Source of the DNA: Scatosoma sp045576335
GTDB lineage: Bacteria; Bacillota; Clostridia; Christensenellales; Borkfalkiaceae
Assembly: GCA_045576335.1 (NCBI GenBank)
Contig: JAZNGH010000028.1
Coordinates: 1-64,000 of the forward strand
Direction: 5' to 3'
DNA length: 64,000 nt
How positions within the stretch are numbered: position 1 is the first letter of the stretch; each line of letters opens with the position of its first letter. Below the pieces are notes generated by a model, which saw only the letters and a list, made by a program, of their open reading frames with translations, was not told the DNA's origin and did not search any database. The position numbers were made by a program, and so were the translations under genes. This document shows, in pieces, positions 31,866 to 40,000 of this stretch.

Positions 31866-34394
31866 ATGAAAACGAAAAAACAAAACCCGACCGAACAAAA
31901 ACCCAAAAACACGGTCGAAAAAAAGAAAGAAAAAATAAATAAAAAGCAGCCCCAACCCCAAGTGGAAGTGCGCCGCTTTAACGCGGACGCGAGCGAGGGG
32001 CTTTCCAAAGCACAGGTCGAAGAGCGTATCGCGCAAGGCTTGGTCAATAAAACGGGCAAAAAATATTCCAAGAGCTACCGTAGCATTTTCCTTGGAAATA
32101 TCTGTACCTTTTTCAACCTTTTATGCTTGATTGCGGCGTTAATGCTGCTCCTTGCCCGCGCGCCCATTTCACAGTATCTGTTCGTGCTCATTTTCCTTGC
32201 GAACATCACGTTTAGTATCTTCCTTGAAATCCGCGCGAAATTGAAGCTTGACAAGCTCGCCATTCTCTCCTCGCCCACCGCGCACGTCGTGCGTAGCGGT
32301 GAACAGCTGGATATCCCCGTCGAACAAATCGTAATCGACGATATCCTCATTTTATCGGCAGGTCAGCAAGTCCCCGCCGACTGTATCGCCTTGGAGGGCA
32401 ACGCGGAGCTTAACGAATCCCTCTTAACGGGTGAATCCGTGCCCATTAAAAAGGAGGACGGGGATTTCGTGTACGCGGGCTCGTTCGTTGCGAGCGGCAA
32501 GCTCGCCGTGCGTGTGGATAAAATCGCAAACGATACGTATATCAGCAAGCTGACGGCGCGCGCAAAGACCTATAAACGCCCCAACTCGGAAATTATGAAC
32601 TCTATCACGCTGTTTATCCGCGTGATCGGTATTGCTATCGTGCCTATCGCTATCTTTATGTTTTTCAACAATATGGGCGATAGCTGGGCGGAAATCGCCG
32701 CGCAAGGCGGTTTTTGGCAGAACCTTGCGGCAGGCAACGAAACGATTGCCAACGCCATTCGGCGTACCGCGTCCGTCGTAATCGGTATGATTCCGTCGGG
32801 TTTGCTCCTCCTCACCACCGTCGCACTCTCTACGGGTATGATCCGTCTTGCGAAATATAACACCCTCGTGCAGGATATGTATTCGCTGGAAATGCTCGCC
32901 CGCGTCAACGTTTTGTGCCTCGATAAAACGGGTACGATCACCGACGGCAGAATGAAGGTGAGCGATTGTATTTTGCTCAATAATAACACCGATTACGGCA
33001 TAGACGATATTTTAGGCTCTATGCTCGCGTCGCTTGATGATAACAACCAAACCTCTATCGCTTTATACGAGCGTTTCGGACATTCCTCGGCGCTGACGCC
33101 GACGGTAACACTGCCCTTCTCCTCGGCGAGAAAGCTCTCCGCCGTGACCTTTGAGGGCGTGGGAACGTTCGTAATGGGCGCGCCTGAATTCGTGTTGAAG
33201 CCTATGCCGACGAGGATTGATAAAATCGTAAAGCAATACGCACAAATGGGCTTGCGTGTGCTCGTCGTTGGGTATTCTACGGGGCAAATTCAGGGCGATA
33301 AACTGCCCGTGGGTGTGAAAGCAATCGCCATTCTCACCCTTTCGGATAATATCCGTCCCGACGCGATTGAAACGATTAAATGGTTTAAGGACAACGACGT
33401 TGCCGTCAAGGTCATTTCGGGCGACAACCCCGTGACCGTTTCCGAGGTTGCCCGCCGCGCGGGGATTAAGAACGCTTCCCATTTCATTTCCTTGGAAGGA
33501 CTTTCCGATTTGGAGGTGGAAACGGCGGCAAATCAATACACCGTTTTCGGACGAGTCACACCCGAGCAAAAGGCGATTTTGATACGCGCTATTAAAAAAG
33601 CGGGCGCGACGGTCGCTATGACGGGCGACGGCGTAAACGATATTTTGGCAATGAAGGAAGCCGATTGCGCCATTTCCGTCGCTTCGGGCAGCGACGCCGC
33701 GAGGAACGTTTCTAACCTCGTTTTGCAGGATAATAATTTCGGGTCTATGCCTAAAATCGTAAACGAGGGCAGACGGGTTATCAACAACGTGAAAAACTCG
33801 TCCTCGCTGTTTATTATGAAAACGCTGCTCATTTTGACCCTTTCTATCGTCTGTCTTTCCTTGCAGGTGCAATACTTCTTCGAACCGAACAATATGCTGA
33901 TGTTTGAAATGTTCGTCAGCGCGTTGCCCTCGACGGTACTTTCCTTGCAGCCCAACAACGCGCGCGTTAAGGGCAAATTTATCCCCTACGTTTTAAGTCG
34001 GGCAATCCCAGGGGCTTTAACGATTGCCGTGGGTATACTCACGCTGTACGTGATACACGCAACGCCGATTGCGGAAGCGTTCGGCTTCGTCGGCGATACC
34101 GCCGAATTCCACGCGCTGATGATGTGTGCGCTGACCTTTTGCGGACTGGTAATGCTGTACCGCATTTCCCAACCCTTTAATATTTTGCGCGCCGTGCTGT
34201 TCATTCTCGCCACCGCACTATGCGTTTTGGTCATTTCCATTCCCGTACTCGGCGAAATCGTATTCACGGGCTGGACGAATGTGAGCTTTACACTCGCACA
34301 GGTATTGCTGATGGTCATAATCGTACAAATGAGCTTCCCGCTTTCCAAGGTACTCATTTCGTTCTTTGATATGATCAATCCCGTGGACGAATAA
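31866..34394 (+). CDS. cation-transporting P-type ATPase (CtpE/Exp7 type)
   Basis: An 842-residue ion pump of the cytoplasmic membrane. Key motifs: TGES (188-191), the helix-4 ion site VIGMIPSGLLLLT (305-317), the phosphorylated Asp353 in CLDKTGTITDG, and TGDGVND near 583. The PSGL form of helix 4 and the sequence around the phosphorylation site match the CtpE/Exp7 group, members of which move Ca2+. A 40-residue Lys/Gln/Pro-rich N-terminal tail precedes the actuator domain. The ATG at 31866 follows ACGGAG; the much longer open frame upstream is antisense to serS. Confidence 0.88.
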   Translation: MKTKKQNPTEQKPKNTVEKKKEKINKKQPQPQVEVRRFNADASEGLSKAQVEERIAQGLVNKTGKKYSKSYRSIFLGNICTFFNLLCLIAALMLLLARAPISQYLFVLIFLANITFSIFLEIRAKLKLDKLAILSSPTAHVVRSGEQLDIPVEQIVIDDILILSAGQQVPADCIALEGNAELNESLLTGESVPIKKEDGDFVYAGSFVASGKLAVRVDKIANDTYISKLTARAKTYKRPNSEIMNSITLFIRVIGIAIVPIAIFMFFNNMGDSWAEIAAQGGFWQNLAAGNETIANAIRRTASVVIGMIPSGLLLLTTVALSTGMIRLAKYNTLVQDMYSLEMLARVNVLCLDKTGTITDGRMKVSDCILLNNNTDYGIDDILGSMLASLDDNNQTSIALYERFGHSSALTPTVTLPFSSARKLSAVTFEGVGTFVMGAPEFVLKPMPTRIDKIVKQYAQMGLRVLVVGYSTGQIQGDKLPVGVKAIAILTLSDNIRPDAIETIKWFKDNDVAVKVISGDNPVTVSEVARRAGIKNASHFISLEGLSDLEVETAANQYTVFGRVTPEQKAILIRAIKKAGATVAMTGDGVNDILAMKEADCAISVASGSDAARNVSNLVLQDNNFGSMPKIVNEGRRVINNVKNSSSLFIMKTLLILTLSIVCLSLQVQYFFEPNNMLMFEMFVSALPSTVLSLQPNNARVKGKFIPYVLSRAIPGALTIAVGILTLYVIHATPIAEAFGFVGDTAEFHALMMCALTFCGLVMLYRISQPFNILRAVLFILATALCVLVISIPVLGEIVFTGWTNVSFTLAQVLLMVIIVQMSFPLSKVLISFFDMINPVDE

Positions 34395-34412
34395 CAATCA
34401 AATAACGAAAAC

Positions 34413-34445
34413 AGCGGGGAGCTTTTCATCTCCCCGCTCTTTTTG
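34413..34445. terminator. bidirectional terminator between the ATPase and the glycan operon
   Basis: AGCGGGGAG (34413-34421) pairs with CTCCCCGCT (34430-34438), then CTTTTTG on the + strand and GTTTTCGTTATTT on the minus strand. Confidence 0.8.
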
Positions 34446-34469
34446 TGCGTATTTCGCTTTACTGCTAAC

Positions 34470-36806
34470 TTATACAATCCCTTCTACCGTTATCGTATAC
34501 GACGTGCCGTTGAAATAGAATTTCTCCCATTCAAACGCGCCCATACCATTAGAAATATCAATGGTTTGCGTCATCGTCGTTCCCGATACCGTACCGCCGC
34601 AATTATTATCCGCAAAATTGCCCGCAGTCGAATTATGGACTAACGTAAGCTTAACTTGCGAATAGCCTTGTGCAACGAGCGCGTCGATTGCAGCCCCCGA
34701 AAGCGTTACTGTACGCGCACCTGTATTTTGCGAAGCACACGTATAAACACCCGCCGTAGCATCATAAGTAACGATACCCGAAGTATCAGTAATCCACAAG
34801 GCTTGATTTTTGGAACTTAAAGCACAAACTTGCACCGTATATTCAATGGATTGATTGGTATATACGCACGCAGTTATATCCGTATTTCTATCTGTTTCAC
34901 TAATTGTAAATCTACCTATTTTCGCAGTATAATTCAATATCGTATCATAAGTGCGTCCCCCCAAATTGTTGGCAATCGAAGACGTAGAACCGCTAACGTT
35001 CACACCCGACATAGAAACTTGTACTGTCGTATTTCCTTCGTCCAGCCAAGCGTTAATTCTATGCTTGGAAATCACCAAACTATTTGTGCTACTTGCCGTA
35101 AGCGTAATACCCGTCGCAGGAGAAGCGGTAGACACAACCGTATCCGCACCTTTTGACGGTGTTAACCAAGTTTTCATATCGTTCAAATTGATAAGGTTCA
35201 TCTTAAACGTACCCGAACTAAATCCAACGTAGAAATTGGTTGTTTTTTGCAAATCATAAACACTACGCACCGTACCGTTCGTGTATATATTGTATGCCGT
35301 GCCATTAAAGGTAAACGAACCATCGGCAATAGACATAACGAAATCTTGCCCCTTGGACAAGCCCGTTACGTATTCGTACGCCGCATCCGTAAACGTTACA
35401 GCAAAGTTATTGTTAGTATCGCGAAGCTCGCTGGGAATAGCAATCGTCCACGTTTCGTTTGCATAGGTCACGTAGCGTGCAGGCACTCTATGGAAATACA
35501 ACCACGTAGATTTATCGTTTGCGTCAAATGCCTTCATTACTTTGAACGACACCTTAAAATTGTCGTTTGCCGTGTTGGAATGTTCTCCCGTAGCAGGATT
35601 TTGGAACGCAAAGTCGAACGTGGTGTCCGTATCTCTTTCTAATTTCAACGGCATTTCCATTACCTGGCTCGTATTGATTGCCGCGGGTTTAATACCGTAA
35701 AGAGCCTTTGCGTCAGCTTCCACTACCATCGAAACGCTTTGTACGCCATCGTCAAGCAAAGAGTTCACAGCGTGTTTGCTTATGCAAACAGTATGGCCAG
35801 GGCCGTTGTCGTTGTTGTGCGTAAACGTATAAACGTCGTTCACAGCGTCATACGTAATCGTCGAACGATCGTCCGAAATCCACGATAAGGGGTTGCTGGG
35901 GTCAACGGTCGTTTTGTAGTATACGTCCAAAACAAGCTTGTTGCCGATAAGCGCGTAGCCCGAAAGCATGCTGTTTTCCGCGTCAATCGCATAGAAACGC
36001 TCGGTTGCGTTTGAAAGATCGATTTTCGCGTTGAGATTTGCAACGTTGTCCGTCGTCGTTTCCGTAGCTTTGCCGTCGTTGTAATGCTTATTCACGGTAT
36101 AGGTCACGGTCGGCGTTTGGTCACAGCTTGCAATATAATCGTTGATAATCGTTTGCGTTTCTGCATATTCGTCGCTGTCCGTTTCGTAAAGCCCTTGCGC
36201 GAGCTGTGCTACGTATACGATATTTCTTACGTTTACGTCGTTTTCCACGGTCGCGAGCTTATACGCAACCTCGCCCGTAGCCGTCGTTGCCGCTACGTAC
36301 GAATATCCGACGAAATCGCGGGCGTAGTTCGCAAGCTTTACGGGCGCGATAGAGCCGTTTACGCGGTACGCGTTAAACTCTACGTCATCGAAGAAAAGCT
36401 CGCTGTCCATTTGCATAATCTTGGTGTCGGTAGCTTCCGCGCCCTGTTCTTCCGTTTTGCCGTCCCACGTATAAATGGAGCTTGCGCCAAAGAAGCTTTC
36501 CTCGGTGAGCGTGCCGTCAACGTAATCGGCAGGCATAATCAGCGTACCGAACGCAAGATTGTCTTCTCCGTACTGTGCAACCAGACCCTGATAGTCAGCG
36601 TCGGTGAGCGTAGACGAGAAGCGGATACCCGACGCGTCATTCAAACGAACGGACGCGCCTTTCATTGTAAAGCCCGTAACCTGATCAACGGTGATCGGGG
36701 TTACGCTTGCGTTTGCCACCGCAGGAACGGCCACTGCCGCCGAAGCGCAAACGAGTGCAAGAGCACAGCTTGCCGTAAGGAGTTTATTTATCGTAGTTCT
36801 CTTCAT
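34470..36806 (-). CDS. 778-residue secreted surface protein with repeated modules
   Basis: Sec signal peptide (about 1-33, ending Ala-Asn-Ala-Ser) followed by about 745 exported residues. A first domain (about 40-235) is alpha/beta; the linker YTVNKHYNDGKATETTTDN resembles MucBP-type surface linkers. The rest holds three related modules, each containing a helix-strand phrase: ISKHAVNSLLDDGVQSVSM, ISKHRINAWLDEGNTTVQVS and LSGAAIDALVAQGYSQVKLT. There is no anchor at the C-terminus, so it may be released or held by binding. AAGGAGGGG, which overlaps the stop of the 38-residue gene, is its ribosome site. Function unknown; last gene of the glycan operon. Confidence 0.75.
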   Translation of the reverse strand: MKRTTINKLLTASCALALVCASAAVAVPAVANASVTPITVDQVTGFTMKGASVRLNDASGIRFSSTLTDADYQGLVAQYGEDNLAFGTLIMPADYVDGTLTEESFFGASSIYTWDGKTEEQGAEATDTKIMQMDSELFFDDVEFNAYRVNGSIAPVKLANYARDFVGYSYVAATTATGEVAYKLATVENDVNVRNIVYVAQLAQGLYETDSDEYAETQTIINDYIASCDQTPTVTYTVNKHYNDGKATETTTDNVANLNAKIDLSNATERFYAIDAENSMLSGYALIGNKLVLDVYYKTTVDPSNPLSWISDDRSTITYDAVNDVYTFTHNNDNGPGHTVCISKHAVNSLLDDGVQSVSMVVEADAKALYGIKPAAINTSQVMEMPLKLERDTDTTFDFAFQNPATGEHSNTANDNFKVSFKVMKAFDANDKSTWLYFHRVPARYVTYANETWTIAIPSELRDTNNNFAVTFTDAAYEYVTGLSKGQDFVMSIADGSFTFNGTAYNIYTNGTVRSVYDLQKTTNFYVGFSSGTFKMNLINLNDMKTWLTPSKGADTVVSTASPATGITLTASSTNSLVISKHRINAWLDEGNTTVQVSMSGVNVSGSTSSIANNLGGRTYDTILNYTAKIGRFTISETDRNTDITACVYTNQSIEYTVQVCALSSKNQALWITDTSGIVTYDATAGVYTCASQNTGARTVTLSGAAIDALVAQGYSQVKLTLVHNSTAGNFADNNCGGTVSGTTMTQTIDISNGMGAFEWEKFYFNGTSYTITVEGIV

Positions 36807-36817
36807 TTTTCCCCTCC

Positions 36818-36934
36818 TTATTCAAACCAATCGCCCTTGCGGGGGTCAGTCGGATCGCCTAACGTTGAAGTCGTAATGACGTCTTCCGCCTCGAATGCGA
36901 TAATTTTTATCGCGAGTTCATTGTAACGTTTCAT
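36818..36934 (-). CDS. 38-residue EDVITTS microprotein
   Basis: ATG at 36934 to TAA at 36818 with GGAGG six bases upstream. The product starts MKRYNELAIKIIAFEAEDVITTS and ends in an Asp/Pro/Gly segment finishing GDWFE. It has no signal peptide, membrane helix or Cys. It is twelve bases from the downstream 778-residue gene, whose ribosome site overlaps its stop, so translation should be coupled. From memory, short Clostridial ORFs with a similar Tyr..Glu..Phe.Glu-Asp-Val-Ile core occur beside surface-protein genes without known function; I could not check this. Confidence 0.65.
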   Translation of the reverse strand: MKRYNELAIKIIAFEAEDVITTSTLGDPTDPRKGDWFE

Positions 36935-36963
36935 AAAAATCCTCCTATGATTTTTTTATTTTC

Positions 36964-36995
36964 AGCTATCGCCGTAAGCACGAACGGCGATAGCT
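36964..36995 (-). other. intra-operon stem-loop after the 1,802-residue gene
   Basis: AGCTATCGCCGT (36964-36975) pairs perfectly with ACGGCGATAGCT (36984-36995). On the minus strand it is followed by A-rich, not T-rich, sequence, so it is probably an mRNA stabiliser or processing site. Confidence 0.6.
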
Positions 36996-37007
36996 AAATT
37001 TTGAAAT

Positions 37008-40000
37008 TTATTCTTCGTCCTTTTTACGAAGCTGTGCAATGGTCAAGCCGACCACCGCCAACGCCGCGCCGATGCCCAAAACGTCTGCCGTACCCGTACA
37101 GCCGCCACAGCCTACCGCATTGTCCGTACCCGACGAGTCGGTGGAATTGTCAGGCGTATCGTCCGCGCTTTCGCTCACCGCCACAACCGCCGCGTTGAGC
37201 TTATTGAGCTTGGCTTTGGGAACTTCCGCTTTTTCCGCTTCGGTGAGCGCATCATAAGCCGCTTTCGCCGCCAAGACTTGGGTCTTATGCTCTGCCGTCA
37301 CGTCCGCGGGAATAGCGTCAATCAAGTCGATAACCGCTTGCGCGTTGTCGCTCGTTTCGGGAAGCGTAGGCGTTTGACCGCCGCCCTCTTCCGTATTCTC
37401 TTTAACGACCGCCCACGCGCCGTTTTCGTACGCGTATTTTTGCACCGTCGTCGTCTGCAAACCGCTATGGAATACCACGCCCGCGCCGATTTCAAGAGCG
37501 GTCAGCTCCGAAAGCTCGCCCGTCACGAACAGCAAAATGCTATCGCCGTAGAAATCGACCTGCACGCCCGTCGTTTCACGGAGCGTTTTGCCGTTGAACT
37601 TGATATAATCGAGCACGGAATTTCTAACGCCGAGGCGTATCGTTCTTTCCGCAATCGTCATACCGTCGGGTGCGTACAGTCTTTCGTACGCGTTGTTGGG
37701 ATCTCTCACCCAGCTCTGCTCGTAGTAATACCCCGGCTCTTGCGCGACCGACTTGGTGTACAGCGTATACATATCCTTGGTCACGTCCGCCATACGGTTA
37801 TAGGTATATTGCCAAACGAGCGTTGCGTTCGTCTTGATTTCAAGCATATACGTACCACCTGCTTGCGCTACGGGTTTGGCAATCTCTTTGACCTTGACAC
37901 TGCTAAATTCGTCCGTGACAATCTTTTCAAGGCTGGACACCCAGAACTTTTCTTCCGCTACGTAGAAGCGGTCGCAATCTTCACGCAAGGTTTCGCCCGT
38001 CGGGAATACGAAGCCCTCCAAAAGCGTGATATTCAGCGCATTTTCGCCTACCACCGATTTTTTAACCGTAAAGATAAGCTCCGTTTCGCTTGCCCAAGCA
38101 AGGCTTACAAGCGTTTCGCTCGCGTTCAGCTCGGCTACCGTCTTGCCGTTCACCTTGATTTTGTCAAGGCTTGCAACGCTATCCTCTGCCGTCGCACAAG
38201 CTCTTTCAAATACGAGCTTGCCCGTGTAGCTGTCCGCCGTTTCCTCTACCGCCAAGAAAGAGGGCTGCAAGTCCTTTTTCTCCAAGTGCCAGATATCGCC
38301 GTAATAGTACAGATTTTGCTCGGGAATGATTTTGCCGTCCGCCGTCATCAGCGTAGGAATGGTAATCGTATCTCTGCCGTAAGGATCGCGGTATTCGCTA
38401 TTCACCCATACGTTGAGGAGCGTCCAGTTATTCGCCTTATCGGGATAGAACCAACAGCCGCCCTCTTTACTTTCCGCAATCGCTTTTTTACCGTTGATGA
38501 GCAAGCCCTTACGAAGCGTATACAACGCTGCGCCGTAAACGTCTTGGTTGGCTTCCTGTTGATATGTTGCGCCGTCGCCCCAAATCGCTACGGGGATAGA
38601 GAACTTGATTTTAATCAGACGGTGATACGTGCCGCCCATTTCTACGTCTACGTTACCGTAAGGCTCGTCAATATTTTCTACGCTGCCAAAGTACGCGGGA
38701 TCGTTTTGAGCGGGTAAATCCGCTTCGTTCGTTACGAACTTACCATATCTGCCGTGGAAGGTCTTTGCCGCCGCGATTGCTTCGCCCGAAGGGAAAGTCA
38801 AGCCAGCGGGGAATACGATTACGTTGTCGCCATCGATATCGTATTTATCCACAGGGATAAAGATACGAAGGTTGGTGCAATCGCTGTTCGTAAAATACGT
38901 ATGCGGATAATAGAGTTGATCCGCCGCCGCGCTTAATTGAGCATACGTCTTGGGATAAATCTTTTCGCCGTTGAGCGTAATGCCGTGCGCCCAAGGGAAA
39001 AGCGTATTGATGATATACGCAAGGTCGTTCGAACCGCTCTTGGTAAACGTTACGGTCAGCCCCATATACGCAACGCCGTCAAACGTACCAAAGTTGGGAA
39101 CAAGCTCTACGCTTTGCACGGTTGCAGCAACCGCCGCTTCCGCGTCCGAACGGTTTTCGTACCAAACGCCGTCCGCACCGCCGTAAAACGTCTTTTCCAC
39201 CGTCGTCACGCCGTTTTTGAAGATCGTGCCCGCAGGCAAATGCAATACGTTCACGCCCTCTTGGTTATACGCCGACAAGGGTATGCAGCATTGAATCTTG
39301 GACTCGTCTGCCCTGTTGGGGTCGAACGCGTCGTAGAACGACCAGCTGTAATAAGGCGGGTTGTTATCCGCGCCAAGCACGTACGGCGTGGGATTGATAA
39401 TTTGCCCGTTGAGCGTGATCGTGTTCAACCAAGGGAAGAGGTTATTCCAAAGCATGGCGTCGTTCGCCGCGTTACCTCTGTCGAAGTCGATATAAATCAA
39501 ACGGTACTGCTCGTCGTTCCAAGTCGTTTCTTGACTTCCCATCGTCACGGAAATAACGTTCGAGGTCGTAAGTTCCAGCATTTTTTCCACCGCCGCATTG
39601 AGTTTTTCCACTTTCGCGGTGTCAACGCTCGCCTTTTCTGTATCGGAAAGCGCGTCGTATTCCGCTTTTGCCCGCTCTACCGCCGCTTTCGCGTCAAGCG
39701 TGATTTCCGCGGGAAGCTCGTCAATCAACGCTTCCACGATAGCCGTTGCCGATTCGTCACCGTCCGCAAGCGACCATACGCCGTCTGCAAGCGTGTATTT
39801 TTGCGTAGCCGTCGTCGCTTTGCCCGAATGGAATACCGTTCCCGCGCCGATTTGAAGGGAGGTCACGGCTTCGCTGACGAACAAAATTATGCTATCGCCG
39901 TAGAAATCGACCTGCACGCCCGTCGTTTCGCGAAGGACTTTATCGTTGACTTTGATATTGCCGAGCACGGAGTTTCTAACGCCGAGGCGTATCGTTCTTT

